Origin: Amycolatopsis palatopharyngis
GTDB lineage: Bacteria > Actinomycetota > Actinomycetes > Mycobacteriales > Pseudonocardiaceae
Assembly: GCF_003385185.1 (NCBI RefSeq)
Contig: NZ_PQHZ01000008.1
Span: 124,001 to 188,000 of the forward strand
Direction: 5' to 3'
Length of the DNA: 64,000 nucleotides
In this document: in pieces, positions 52,274-60,984 of the stretch
Layout of the letters: each line of letters opens with the position of its first letter
Position numbering within the stretch: position 1 is the stretch's first letter
Position numbers and translations under genes: made by a program
The notes under the pieces: model-generated
The model's database searches: none
What the model was told of the DNA's origin: nothing
What the model saw: the letters and a program-made list of their open reading frames with translations, nothing else

Positions 52274-52630
52274 TCAGGTCGAGTCCGACACCTGCGACCC
52301 ACCGGTCATGAGCCCCTCGTCCTCGGCATTGAGCCGCTCGCGCAGGTCGCTTATCTCCTCGTGTGCCGTGGCCAGTTCGTCCTGCAGGCCGACGATGCGG
52401 GCAGCGGCGGCCAAGGTGTGCCCCTGGTCCAGTTCCGCTCGCAGCCGCACCACCAGTTCGAGCTGGCGGCGGGAGTAACGCCGGTGCCCTCCCCCGGATC
52501 GGTCCGGGGACACGACACCGGCCGCATCCAGGCTGCGTAGGAATGCCTGCTGCACGCCAAGGAGCTCGGCGGCCTGCCCGGTGGCGAACGCCGGGTAGTC
52601 GGCGTCGTCCAGTTTCCCCAGATCGGTCAT
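52274..52630 (-). CDS. MerR-family regulator
   Basis: A 118-residue protein with a MerR winged helix at residues 14-75 (FATGQAAELLGVQQAFLRSLDAAGVVSPDRSGGGHRRYSRRQLELVVRLRAEL) and a C-terminal coiled coil (GLQDELATAHEEISDLRERLN). There is no effector-binding domain or cysteine, as in short HspR-like members. ATG 52630 has GAGGAG upstream. The region upstream (52631-53104) contains a strong opposite-facing promoter and one short open frame. Confidence 0.85.
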   Translation of the reverse strand: MTDLGKLDDADYPAFATGQAAELLGVQQAFLRSLDAAGVVSPDRSGGGHRRYSRRQLELVVRLRAELDQGHTLAAAARIVGLQDELATAHEEISDLRERLNAEDEGLMTGGSQVSDST

Positions 52631-52691
52631 CGCGGCACTCCTCGCCACCAGCTGCCAACAGTCGAAGGCAGACGTTATCCATAACCACGGC

Positions 52692-52720
52692 TTGACACAA
52701 TTTACAGGCGCGACTATAAA
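52692..52720 (+). promoter_or_regulatory. Near-consensus sigma-70 promoter facing a gene-poor stretch
   Basis: TTGACA (52692-52697), a 17-base spacer and TATAAA (52715-52720). It is embedded in an AT-rich patch. Transcription would begin near 52727 and run away from merR into 52727-53104, where only the 53-residue open frame at 52775 is visible. Such a consensus promoter is rare in this GC-rich DNA. Confidence 0.65.
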
Positions 52721-52774
52721 AAATTGCAGCGTGAGTGACCTGATGCGAAGCGAAACTGCCGGGGAGTGATCGCG

Positions 52775-52936
52775 ATGCGGTTGCCGATCAGCGGGGCGGC
52801 GCAACCTCCGCACCGGGCTGGACCCACCTCTGCCGTCCCGGATCTCGCTGCCGTCACCGGTCTCGACAACGGCAGCGTCACCACGCCGCCGCGGGCCACG
52901 CAACGTTCGCCTCCGGCGCCTCCCAGTCTCCACTGA
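52775..52936 (+). CDS. Possible small proline-rich protein
   Basis: A 53-residue open frame beginning MRLPISGAAQPPHRAGP, Pro/Ala/Thr-rich with no known domain. GGGGAG lies 9 bases before the ATG, and a consensus promoter lies about 50 bases further up. The composition is not distinctive and the frame may simply be an accident within a non-coding RNA, so confidence is low. Confidence 0.35.
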   Translation: MRLPISGAAQPPHRAGPTSAVPDLAAVTGLDNGSVTTPPRATQRSPPAPPSLH

Positions 52937-53104
52937 CCGGCTGCGACACACAGGCACGGTGAACGGAAGGCAGGTGATCGCCAACAGCCTCGAAGTCATC
53001 TCTCAATTCGAACCGAACATCAACAGTCCCCCGCCAGTCGGATGCTCCAGCCGGGCTCCGTACCGGCGGGGGACCAGACTGGGACCGGCAGAAGCCAGTC
53101 CGGG

Positions 53105-53974
53105 TCATCGGTCGAGCAGCGGGCGCAGTGCGTCCAGCAGGTCACCAGGCGACGCGGGCGGCCCGCCTTCCGCCCACGCACTCTGAAACTCCGCGATCTC
53201 GAGTCCGACCACCTCGTGTTCGGCCAGCACCGCGGCCACCCCATGCAGCTCGGCCAGACTCAGCCCGCCGGGTACGCGGTACTCCGTCGGGACGATGCCG
53301 GGTTCGAGTACGTCGCAGTCGAGGTGGAAGTAGACGGACCTGCCCGCGACGGCCTCCCGCACACGTGCGGCGAGATCGGGGCCGCAGGGAACGGCTCGCA
53401 CGACCCCTTCGTCGATCAGCCGTTGTTCCGCGGGGTCGGTGTCGCGGACGCCACCGAGGACGATATTGCCTGGGTCGAGGTCCCCGCCGAGACCGGAGTC
53501 CCACAGTCCGCACGCCCCGGTCAGCACGAGCCCACCCAGGTAGCCGGTGGGTGAGGTCTGCGGTGTGTTGCAGTCCGCGTGCGCGTCGAACCACACGACG
53601 CAGGCGTCAGGGCGATATCGGGCGAGCACGGGAAGTGTCGCGATCGCGCCCGCACAACGGGGCAGTGCGGCCACCGGCGCAAGACCCTCGCCCAGCACCT
53701 GTTCGAAAGCAGCGGACATTTCGCCGAGTGCGGGCAGTGCGGCCGACAACTCGGCCTCCCACTCCGCCCGCAGTGGTGGCTCCGGCAGGCCGAGCCGTAC
53801 CGGGTCGAGACCGAGACGCAGCGCGAGTTCGGTGCCGACCAGTTCGGCGCCGCGCATGGCCAGTTCGTTGCGATCACCGGCGCGCCCACGAAACACCAGC
53901 ACGGCTTGATTCCTGGTTACGGGTTCCGTCACCCAGCCAAGCCTAGGTGCCGGGGTGGCCTGCGACGGAGTCAT
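53105..53974 (-). CDS. Arginase/agmatinase-family protein
   Basis: A 289-residue ureohydrolase-fold protein. The second metal motif is intact (VVWFDAHADCNTP, about 127-139) and the third is FHLDCDVLEPG (about 216-226), but the first motif, normally GGDH, reads ALPRCAGAIAT (about 104-114). This could leave one metal site incomplete. Substrate could be arginine, agmatine or a formimino compound; none is implied by neighbours. ATG 53974 has no strong ribosome-binding site. It is isolated between the MerR region and a VOC gene. Confidence 0.75.
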   Translation of the reverse strand: MTPSQATPAPRLGWVTEPVTRNQAVLVFRGRAGDRNELAMRGAELVGTELALRLGLDPVRLGLPEPPLRAEWEAELSAALPALGEMSAAFEQVLGEGLAPVAALPRCAGAIATLPVLARYRPDACVVWFDAHADCNTPQTSPTGYLGGLVLTGACGLWDSGLGGDLDPGNIVLGGVRDTDPAEQRLIDEGVVRAVPCGPDLAARVREAVAGRSVYFHLDCDVLEPGIVPTEYRVPGGLSLAELHGVAAVLAEHEVVGLEIAEFQSAWAEGGPPASPGDLLDALRPLLDR

Positions 53975-54141
53975 TTTCGCGCACCGGCCGCGGTGCCCAC
54001 GGCATCAGAAGGCGTGGACCGCGCTGGAGTTCGTTTCATCGCGGGTACCGAACACTGACCGGGGATGTCAGGTATTGCCGTAACGATGGATTCACGGCCG
54101 GATGATCCGGCCCGGCTACGTACGAAAGGCGATGCGACCCG

Positions 54142-54513
54142 ATGACGAAGACAGCCACCTTGGCGATGATGAACCTCGACTGTGCCGACCCCCGCGCCCT
54201 CGCGGAGTTCTACCATCAGGTTCTCGGCTGGGAGATCACCCATGCCGCCGACGAGTACGCCATGATCAGCGGTCCGGGAGCGCCCATCGGTTTCGGCCGA
54301 GTCGAGGCCTACCAACCACCCTCCTGGCCGGACCACGCGTCGGCCAAACGTTTCCACCTGGACCTTTCCGTCGCTGACCTCGAAGCCGCCGAGGCTCGAT
54401 GCTTGGCACTCGGAGCGATCAAACCGGAGTTCCAGCCGGGCGGTCACTGGCGGGTGCTGCTCGATCCCGCAGGTCACCCCTTCTGCCTCTGCGCTCCCCG
54501 GCAGGATCAGTAG
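54142..54513 (+). CDS. VOC family (glyoxalase-like) protein
   Basis: A 123-residue protein with two beta-alpha-beta-beta-beta modules: LDCADPRALAEFYHQVLGWEI (about 12-32) and FHLDLSVADLEAAEARCLALGA (about 71-92), ending WRVLLDPAGHPFCLC. The family includes metal-dependent dioxygenases, glyoxalases and antibiotic-binding proteins. Candidate metal ligands are His in KRFHLD and a Glu/His near the end. Specific function unknown. Confidence 0.85.
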   Translation: MTKTATLAMMNLDCADPRALAEFYHQVLGWEITHAADEYAMISGPGAPIGFGRVEAYQPPSWPDHASAKRFHLDLSVADLEAAEARCLALGAIKPEFQPGGHWRVLLDPAGHPFCLCAPRQDQ

Positions 54514-54562
54514 CGGCCCTGGCAGAGGCATGGATCGACCGGCGAACGGGTAGGCGGTGGGC

Positions 54563-54745
54563 ATGACTACCGCACCGTTCGAACCGAACTCAGATCCCGG
54601 CGAGGAACGTATCGCCGCCGCCGACCCCGGTCGGGGCGCACCTGAGCCCGCGGAGGGCTTCGGGCCCAGCGTGAGCGAGGCCGAGGAACTCAGGCAGCAG
54701 CACCCCGACCCGGGACCGGAGGGTCCGGACATCGGCGAGGCCTGA
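54563..54745 (+). CDS. Small acidic hypothetical protein
   Basis: A 60-residue acidic, Pro/Gly/Glu-rich protein (TTAPFEPNSDPGEERIAAAD, GFGPSVSEAEELRQQHPDP). It has no hydrophobic core and is probably disordered. The ATG at 54563 is preferred over the GTG at 54557. It is 49 bp after the VOC gene on the same strand, so it may be cotranscribed. Confidence 0.55.
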   Translation: MTTAPFEPNSDPGEERIAAADPGRGAPEPAEGFGPSVSEAEELRQQHPDPGPEGPDIGEA

Positions 54746-54792
54746 GCGGTCGCCGACGGACTCCCGGGCCTGGCGGTGCCTGCTCTGCTTGC

Positions 54793-56385
54793 CTACGGCA
54801 GTGTGTCGAGGTGTGGCCCGACGGTCCGGGCGAAGTCGTTGCCGTTGCTCACGTCCCAGTTGATCGACCAGGTCATGGCGCCGCGGATGTCCGGGTAGGT
54901 CCTCGGCGGCTGGAAGCTGCCACACCGAGTGCCCTTGGCAAAGCAGTCGAGGGCATCGGTGACCACCGACGGAGCGACGACTCCGCCACCCGCCGCACCA
55001 GGACCGGCGGGCAGGCCCAGCGCCACCTGATCCGGCCGGAGCCCGTTCTCCAACTGCAGACAGGTCAGCGCCGTCAGGAAGTTCACCGTGCCCTGACCGT
55101 AGGCCTGGGACTGGTCGCAGCCGAGCATCGAACCCGAGTTGTAGAACTGGGTGTGCACGACGGTGAGGATGTCCTTGATGTCCAGCGCGAGCCGGAAGTA
55201 GGACGCCCCTGGCGACTGCATGTCGATGGTCTGCGGCGCCATCGTGATGATGAGGCCGGAACCCGCCATGGACCGCAACGACCGCAGGGCTTGTGCCATG
55301 TAGATCGGATTCAGCCCGTTCTCCAGGTCGATGTCGACGCCGTCGAAACCGAACTCCCGCATGATCGCGTGGACGCTTCGGGCGAAGTTCTCCGCGGACG
55401 CGGAATCGCCGACACTGACTCGCCCTGCCTCCCCGCCGACCGACAGGATCACTTTGGTGCCACGGGCTTTGAGGGTTCGCACGTCGGCTTGGAAGTCGGC
55501 GTCGGTGTAGCCACCGAGCGCGGTGGACAGACCAGGGTCCACGGCGAACGTGACCGCGCCGGGTGTGCCGGTCGCCTCGGCGAAGGCGGCCGCGACGAGG
55601 TCGTACTCGGCGGGCACGTCGCGCAGGCGCAGTTCCACGGCCGGATTGACGAAGTTGTGCCAGTAACCGGTGAGGAAGTGCCGTGGAAGGCTGTCCTGCT
55701 GACATCCGGGTGTGGACGCGGTGACCGAGGCACTACGAGGCGACTGCCCGGCATCGTTGTAGGCGGCCACCGAGAACGTGTGGGTCGAGCAAGCCTCGAG
55801 CCCGGACACGGTCGCCGACGTGCCGGTGACCGTCGTGTGCAGGGTGTCGCCTTCGTAGACGCGGTAGCCGGTCACCGAACCGGCTGGAGCCGACCAGGAA
55901 ATGGCGATGGTGGACGACGTCGTACCGGTGACCTTCGGGCTCTGCGGCGCGCTCGGCGCACCGGGCGTTCCCGGATCGCCGCCGCCGGAACAGCTCTCAC
56001 CGTTGAAGCGGCAGCCCACAGGGCTACCCGTGCCGCTGCCGAGGAAGCCGAAAGTGACCGAGGCACCGGGTGCGATGGTGCCGTTGTACTCGCGGTTGCT
56101 GAAGCTGTGGTGATCGCCGTCCGACTCACGCAGGGCGTCCCAATGGCTGCCGATCTCGCTACCCGCGGGGAGGCCGAACTCCACCCGCCAGTTCGTGATC
56201 GTGCTTTGCCCGCCGTTGCTGATGGTGTACTTGCCTTCCCAGCCGGACCCCCAGTCCGACACTTTGGCGAAGCTGGCGACCGCGTCGTCCGCGTGCGCGA
56301 TCCGCCCCGGCACGGCCACGGCGGCCAGCGGGAGCAGCACGGCGGCCGCGAGCAGGGCCAGCCTGCGAGCGAGGGCGTGTTTCAT
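54793..56385 (-). CDS. Secreted chitinase (CBM2, fibronectin III, GH18)
   Basis: A 530-residue exported enzyme. Signal peptide at residues 1-32 (KHALARRLALLAAAVLLPLA, cleavage near AHA). A CBM2-type chitin/cellulose-binding domain follows to about 130 (SDWGSGWEGKYTISNGG, WRVEFGLP), then a Gly/Pro linker, a fibronectin III domain (about 142-222) and the GH18 barrel. The catalytic motif is GFDGVDIDLENG (about residue 346) where the final Glu is the acid. It degrades chitin outside the cell. A DasR-type site at 56429-56444 suggests control by N-acetylglucosamine. The ATG at 56385 lies behind a purine-rich GGAGGTCG leader. Confidence 0.95.
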   Translation of the reverse strand: MKHALARRLALLAAAVLLPLAAVAVPGRIAHADDAVASFAKVSDWGSGWEGKYTISNGGQSTITNWRVEFGLPAGSEIGSHWDALRESDGDHHSFSNREYNGTIAPGASVTFGFLGSGTGSPVGCRFNGESCSGGGDPGTPGAPSAPQSPKVTGTTSSTIAISWSAPAGSVTGYRVYEGDTLHTTVTGTSATVSGLEACSTHTFSVAAYNDAGQSPRSASVTASTPGCQQDSLPRHFLTGYWHNFVNPAVELRLRDVPAEYDLVAAAFAEATGTPGAVTFAVDPGLSTALGGYTDADFQADVRTLKARGTKVILSVGGEAGRVSVGDSASAENFARSVHAIMREFGFDGVDIDLENGLNPIYMAQALRSLRSMAGSGLIITMAPQTIDMQSPGASYFRLALDIKDILTVVHTQFYNSGSMLGCDQSQAYGQGTVNFLTALTCLQLENGLRPDQVALGLPAGPGAAGGGVVAPSVVTDALDCFAKGTRCGSFQPPRTYPDIRGAMTWSINWDVSNGNDFARTVGPHLDTLP

Positions 56386-56428
56386 GGGGACGACCTCCTG
56401 ACCGCGGCGAGCCGGGGACGCCGCTGAC

Positions 56429-56444
56429 TATTGTCTAGACCAAT
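56429..56444. promoter_or_regulatory. DasR-responsive element (dre) before the chitinase
   Basis: TATTGTCTAGACCAAT matches the dre consensus (palindromic, CTAG at its centre, TGGTCTAGACCA) with few mismatches, and lies 44 bp upstream of the chitinase ATG. DasR is a GntR-family repressor released by glucosamine-6-phosphate; no dasR gene is in the window. Confidence 0.75.
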
Positions 56445-56615
56445 TGCCGATTGGAGTCCACCCTCCTTTCGGCTGGAGCATCGTTTCCGGGTGTCGTGAC
56501 GACCGGAAGCATCCATGCCTTCGTCCACAGTGCTCAGTGCTCGGTGCGGCGATGCGGGAACCGGCCACCGCGACAGGGCGTTTGCGAAGTAGCGCGAGCG
56601 GGTACCGCTGCCCGA

Positions 56616-57809
56616 GTGACGACGGGAGAGGAAGCCGACGGCGGGATCCACGACGCACAGTCCGAGCGGTCGCGGAAAAGCGTGGTGATCGGCCTGGTCG
56701 CCGACCCCGACCTGCCCGAGACTATCGCGCGCAGGCTGGCGGACGATCTTCCGGACATTCTCTCGAACCGCGTAAGTGACCAGGTGCGCTGGCAGGTCGA
56801 ACTGACCGCCGACCCGTTCGAGGCGATGGCGCCGGACTTCGACCGGCTGATCGACAAGGCGCGGGAGCGGGTGCGCAGGACGAACTGGAACTTCGCGGTG
56901 TGCATCACCGACGTACCAGTGCGCGGTGACAACGGCTTCGTCGTAGCCGATCTGAGTGCCAGCGACGACGTCGCCATGATCTCCCTGCCCGCCCTCGGCG
57001 GCCTCGGGTTGCGGCGACGGACCCAGGAGATCGTGGTCTCGATCGTCGATTTCCTCTCCAGCGAGATTTCCCGGCCGGACGGGGGCTCATCCCCGGACCG
57101 GCCCCGCCTGCCCCGGGGACTGCGCGGAACGGCGAATTCCACCAGAGTGATCAAACCGGACAGCGGTGACGTCACCGTCGAAATCGTCAGGAAGGCCCAC
57201 ACCGGGTTGCCCCAACTGCTCGCGGGAATGGTCCGGGCCAACCGGCCATGGCAACTGCTGCTCGGGCTGTCCACGGCGCTGGCCGGTTCGCTGGCCGGCG
57301 TCGCGTTCGGCCTGTTGTACTCCAGCATCTGGAAACTCGCCACCGCACTACATCCGCTCCGCATGACCGGGCTCATCCTGGTGGCCATCGCCGCGCTGAC
57401 CACCTGGATCATCGCCGGGCACAGCCTGTGGGAACGTCGCGCCCTTGCCTCCGGCAGACGCTCGTCCGGCACCGGCCTGCGCAACGCCGGAACCGTGCTG
57501 ACCGTGACCATCGGGACAGTGGCGTTCTTCCTGTCCCTGGTACTTCTGGCAGGCGCGGCGGCCGCGCTGATCATCCCGCCGGACTTCCTCGCCAAAACCC
57601 TCGGCACGCCGGTGGACTGGACTGACTATCTCGCGGTGGCGACGATGGCCAGTGTGCTCGGCACGGTCGCGGGTGCGGTGGGGTCCGGACTGGAGGATGA
57701 CCAGACGGTGCGCAGGGCCACCTACGGCTACCGCGAGCAGGAACGCTGGCGCGAGGTGAGCCGCGACGGTCGCTCCGAATCCGGTCACCCCGGAGAAACG
57801 AACGACTGA
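56616..57809 (+). CDS. Hypothetical membrane protein
   Basis: A 397-residue protein I do not recognise. Residues about 10-180 are a soluble alpha/beta part (SVVIGLVADPDLPETIARRLADDLPDILSN, then FAVCITDVPVRGDNGFVVADL, then MISLPALGGLGLRRRTQEIVVSIV). About residue 215 onwards come four or five membrane segments (LLLGLSTALAGSLAGVAFGLLY, LILVAIAALTTWIIAG, VTIGTVAFFLSLVLLAGAAAALI, YLAVATMASVLGTVAGAVGSG). GTG 56616 is a guess because no strong ribosome-binding site is present, and the frame is open to 56451. It is divergent from the chitinase gene. Confidence 0.65.
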   Translation: MTTGEEADGGIHDAQSERSRKSVVIGLVADPDLPETIARRLADDLPDILSNRVSDQVRWQVELTADPFEAMAPDFDRLIDKARERVRRTNWNFAVCITDVPVRGDNGFVVADLSASDDVAMISLPALGGLGLRRRTQEIVVSIVDFLSSEISRPDGGSSPDRPRLPRGLRGTANSTRVIKPDSGDVTVEIVRKAHTGLPQLLAGMVRANRPWQLLLGLSTALAGSLAGVAFGLLYSSIWKLATALHPLRMTGLILVAIAALTTWIIAGHSLWERRALASGRRSSGTGLRNAGTVLTVTIGTVAFFLSLVLLAGAAAALIIPPDFLAKTLGTPVDWTDYLAVATMASVLGTVAGAVGSGLEDDQTVRRATYGYREQERWREVSRDGRSESGHPGETND

Positions 57810-57970
57810 GGGGCAGCGACCGCAGTGCGCTGCGCTTCGAGAGCCGGCGGGTTCGCTGGAACCACGTTCGTAGCACCACCTCGACCGCCCCGTTCCGATG
57901 TCCCGAGTCTGTCCCCGAGTCGCCGGTGAACCATTGCCCGGGCTTCACGTCGGTTCGTGACGAACGCACG

Positions 57971-57993
57971 GTTGTGGTCCGTTCGGCCACAAC
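57971..57993. promoter_or_regulatory. Inverted repeat upstream of the AGCS symporter
   Basis: GTTGTGG (57971-57977) and CCACAAC (57987-57993), perfect 7-base arms with a 9-base spacer, 132 bp before the symporter ATG. The rest of 57810-58125 (316 bp) shows no gene. It may be a regulator site, but none is identified. Confidence 0.4.
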
Positions 57994-58125
57994 TTCCGCG
58001 CCTTCTCTGTCCAATCGCACAAAACGTCCGTGTCCTGCGCCACATACGGTGTGCCGAACACGAATCACCAGGTCCTTGTCAGGTCACAGGTCACTGTGGT
58101 GCCGGCGAGGACAGAGGAGAGCGCG

Positions 58126-59718
58126 ATGGACCAGCCAGCAACGATTCCGCCGTTACCCGGGAGCGAAACACTCGCAGCGCAAGCGGCCGAGGAAGGCATC
58201 CTCGGCCAGATCGAAGCCAAGATCAACGCGGCATTCGAACCGATCGCCACCGGGCTCGGTGACTTCGTTTTCGCGGAGGTCTCGATCTTCGGGACCAGCT
58301 TCCCCTGGATCGTGGCCTGGCTGGTGCTCGCGGGGGCGATCTTCACGGTCTACCTGGGCTTCATCCAGGTGCGCGGCATGAAGCTGGCCCTCGAGGTCGT
58401 CCGTGGGAAGCACAGTAAGGACAGCGACCCCGGCGAGATCACCCACTTCCAGGCGCTGAGCTCAGCCGTCTCGGGGACAGTGGGCCTCGGAAACATCGCC
58501 GGTGTCGGTGTCGCTGTCACCATCGGTGGTGCGGGCGCCACGTTCTGGATGGTCCTGTGTGGACTCCTCGGCATGGCGTCCAAATTCGTCGAGTGCACGC
58601 TCGGGGTGCGCTATCGGGACCACCACCCGGACGGGACCGTCTCCGGTGGCCCGATGCAGTACCTCAGCAAGGGTGTCGCCGAGCGCCTTCCCGGGGCGGG
58701 CGGCAAGCTCTTCGGCCGGGTACTGGCCGTACTCGCGGCCGTCATGATCCTGCTCTTCGGGATCGGCGGCGGCAACATGTTCCAGGCCAACCAGACGGTG
58801 TCGCAGATCCGCAACGTCACCGGTGGCGACGAAGGACCGCTCGCGGGCGACGGATCGGCACTGATCCTGGGTATCGTGCTCGCCGTTGCCGTCGGAGCCG
58901 TGATCATCGGCGGCATCAAGTCCATCGGCAAGGTGACCAGCAGGCTGGTTCCGGCCATGGCGCTCGTCTACATCACCGCGTGCATGATCGTCATCCTGTT
59001 CAACATCACCGAGGTTCCCGCAGCGTTCGGTGAGATCTTCGCAGGCGCCTTCACCGGTGAGGGTGTCGTCGGTGGCGTGATCGGTGCGCTGATCGTCGGA
59101 TTCACCCGCGCCGCGTTCTCCAACGAGGCGGGCCTCGGCTCGGCTCCGATCGCCCACTCCGCGGTGAAGACACGGCATCCGGCCAGTGAGGGGCACGTCG
59201 CCCTGCTCGAGCCGTTCATCGACACGGTCGTCGTCTGCACCATGACAGCGCTGACCATCGTCATCGCCAACAGCCAGGTCTGGAACGACGCGAAGGCCGA
59301 GTACTTCGCCACCGGGGAGACCATCGACGGGGTCACCGTCACCTCTTCGGCCTTCGAGACCGCACTCCCCTGGTTCCCGGTCGTACTGACTCTGGCCGTG
59401 GTGCTCTTCGCCATCTCGACGATGATCACCTGGGCGTACTACGGGCAGAAGGCGTGGACCTACCTGTTCGGCAAGAGCAAGCTCAGTGAGCGCTCTTACC
59501 AGCTGATGTTCTGCACCTTCATCGTGATCGGCTCGGTCCTGACGTTCGGCAGCGTGCTGGACTTCACCGACGCCGTGCTGTTCCTGCTCGCGCTGATCAA
59601 CATCATCGGGCTGTACCTGCTTGCCCCCATGGTCAAGAAGGAACTCGCCCGGTTCCGCAAGGCGCTGCGTTCCGACGACGAGCAAGACACCCGCGAGCCA
59701 GTCGAAGAAGTGGTCTAA
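58126..59718 (+). CDS. Alanine/glycine:cation symporter (AGCS family)
   Basis: A 530-residue sodium-coupled amino-acid importer with about 10-11 membrane segments. AGCS signatures: HFQALSSAVSGTVGLGNIAGVGVAVTIGGAGATFWM (about residues 106-141), SGGPMQYLSKG, and GFTRAAFSNEAGLGSAPIAHSA (about 325-346). Function: uptake of alanine, glycine or similar. ATG 58126 has AGAGGAGAG upstream; it stands alone, ends convergently with the GH43 gene and is followed by a tandem repeat array. Tail of about 25 residues is acidic and cytoplasmic. Confidence 0.95.
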   Translation: MDQPATIPPLPGSETLAAQAAEEGILGQIEAKINAAFEPIATGLGDFVFAEVSIFGTSFPWIVAWLVLAGAIFTVYLGFIQVRGMKLALEVVRGKHSKDSDPGEITHFQALSSAVSGTVGLGNIAGVGVAVTIGGAGATFWMVLCGLLGMASKFVECTLGVRYRDHHPDGTVSGGPMQYLSKGVAERLPGAGGKLFGRVLAVLAAVMILLFGIGGGNMFQANQTVSQIRNVTGGDEGPLAGDGSALILGIVLAVAVGAVIIGGIKSIGKVTSRLVPAMALVYITACMIVILFNITEVPAAFGEIFAGAFTGEGVVGGVIGALIVGFTRAAFSNEAGLGSAPIAHSAVKTRHPASEGHVALLEPFIDTVVVCTMTALTIVIANSQVWNDAKAEYFATGETIDGVTVTSSAFETALPWFPVVLTLAVVLFAISTMITWAYYGQKAWTYLFGKSKLSERSYQLMFCTFIVIGSVLTFGSVLDFTDAVLFLLALINIIGLYLLAPMVKKELARFRKALRSDDEQDTREPVEEVV

Positions 59719-59724
59719 CACCCC

Positions 59725-59829
59725 ACTTCGCACATCCCGGGCGCGACTTTGCAGATCCCGGGCGCGAGTTTGCAGATCCCGGGCGCGAGTTTGCAGATCC
59801 GGGGGACGAGTTGGCGGTTCGGGACCGGT
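59725..59829. repeat. Tandem array of five 21-bp units, core AGTTTGCAGATCCCGGGCG
   Basis: Units begin at 59725, 59746, 59767, 59788 and 59809. Units 2-4 match closely (CTTTGCAG or GTTTGCAG followed by ATCCCGGGCGCG); the first (ACTTCGCACATCCCGGG) and last (AGTTGGCGGTTCGGGACC) are degenerate. It begins 7 bp after the AGCS stop. It shares its period and core with the array at 62728-62811. Confidence 0.9.
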
Positions 59830-59928
59830 CATCGCGGCATCGGTCCCGAACCAGCTACCTGATCGTCGGTGCCGGCTGGAACACTCCGGCCGGCACCGGC
59901 AGAGGAACCATGGCACCTCGGCCCGGGA

Positions 59929-60909
59929 TCAGCCCAGCCGCGTGTGACCAGCGGGTGGAGCCAGTACCGGAAGATCGTCCTTCCAGTCCAGTCCCACCAC
60001 ATAAAACGCCCGCAACGCTTGCGCGCGACCGAGCCAGGCATGGAAGAACGCGTGCTCACCATCGGTTCCGGCGGTCATGTCGGCTCCCCCGGGCCCGTCC
60101 AGGGGCTTGTCGAACGTCTTGCGGGCGATCAACTTCACGCCACTCTTGCTGTATGGACCGGTCAGCGCGGACGCGGTGGCGTAGGTCGTCTGGTACTCGG
60201 AATTGGTGTAGCTCTTGATCGAGTAGAACAGCACGTACTGCGAGGGCCGCCGGATGAGTACCGGCGCTTCGACCACGTCGTTCTCCTCGGGCCGGTCACT
60301 TCGCAGAAGTTCCTTGCGCTCACCGACGAGAGTGACGCCGTCGTCCGCGACCTCCTGCAACCACACGATGGATGGCTGGTCACCGGGCCCGTTGCTCTTG
60401 TACAGCAGATACCGCCGGTCGTCGTCATCGACGAAGCTCGCGGGGTCGATGTCGCCGCCCTCCTCCGGCTTGCACACCAACGGTTCCTTACCCACCGAGG
60501 TGAACGGGCCGATGGGGTTGTCCGCCAGGGCTGCTCCGATACACATCGTCTTGTCCGAAGCGCGCCGTCCGGTGAAGTACATCAGGTACTTCCCGTCGGA
60601 TCGGCGAAAGACATCGGGTGCCCATACCCCGGCCCGTTCGTCCATCCACGCTGGACGCTCGGGCAGAGCCTCACCGATGAACGCCCATTCGCCCGTCGCG
60701 GACAACGAGGTGGCAATCGGCGCCCTGGTGGCGTGCGAACCGGTGGCGTAGGCGTAGTACCGACCGTCGAACTGGTTGACCTCTGGGTCGGGAAAGTCCC
60801 TCTCCAACAGCAGCTTCGGTGCGAGCGCAGCCCCGTGTGCGCCCGGGACCGTCAGGAACGGCGCCAGCAGGACACCAACCAGCACCGCATACAGTCTCTG
60901 CGTCATCAC
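59929..60909 (-). CDS. Secreted glycoside hydrolase family 43-like enzyme
   Basis: A 326-residue exported protein. Signal peptide at residues 1-26 (LYAVLVGVLLAPFLTVPGAHG). The five-bladed propeller has the GH43 residues: catalytic base region RDFPDPEVNQFDGRYYAYAT (about 37-56), the WAPDVFRRSDGKYLMYF segment (about 95-111), DIDPASFVDDDDRRYLLY (modulator Asp, about 152-169) and the acid Glu in EAPVLIRR (about 212). Members cleave arabinan or xylan; specificity cannot be told. Starts GTG 60909 or ATG 60906. Convergent with AGCS. Confidence 0.85.
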   Translation of the reverse strand: MMTQRLYAVLVGVLLAPFLTVPGAHGAALAPKLLLERDFPDPEVNQFDGRYYAYATGSHATRAPIATSLSATGEWAFIGEALPERPAWMDERAGVWAPDVFRRSDGKYLMYFTGRRASDKTMCIGAALADNPIGPFTSVGKEPLVCKPEEGGDIDPASFVDDDDRRYLLYKSNGPGDQPSIVWLQEVADDGVTLVGERKELLRSDRPEENDVVEAPVLIRRPSQYVLFYSIKSYTNSEYQTTYATASALTGPYSKSGVKLIARKTFDKPLDGPGGADMTAGTDGEHAFFHAWLGRAQALRAFYVVGLDWKDDLPVLAPPAGHTRLG

Positions 60910-60984
60910 GCTGCGATACCCCTGCTACGCGTCGTGCACACTTCGTTTCGGGATCAACACCCACTCCGGTGATATCCCCCTGGA

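Noticed and set aside
58462..59916. A protein with LQTRARD heptad repeats on the minus strand
   Set aside because: The repeat reading comes from the 21-bp array and the rest is antisense to the AGCS gene; there is no start signal.
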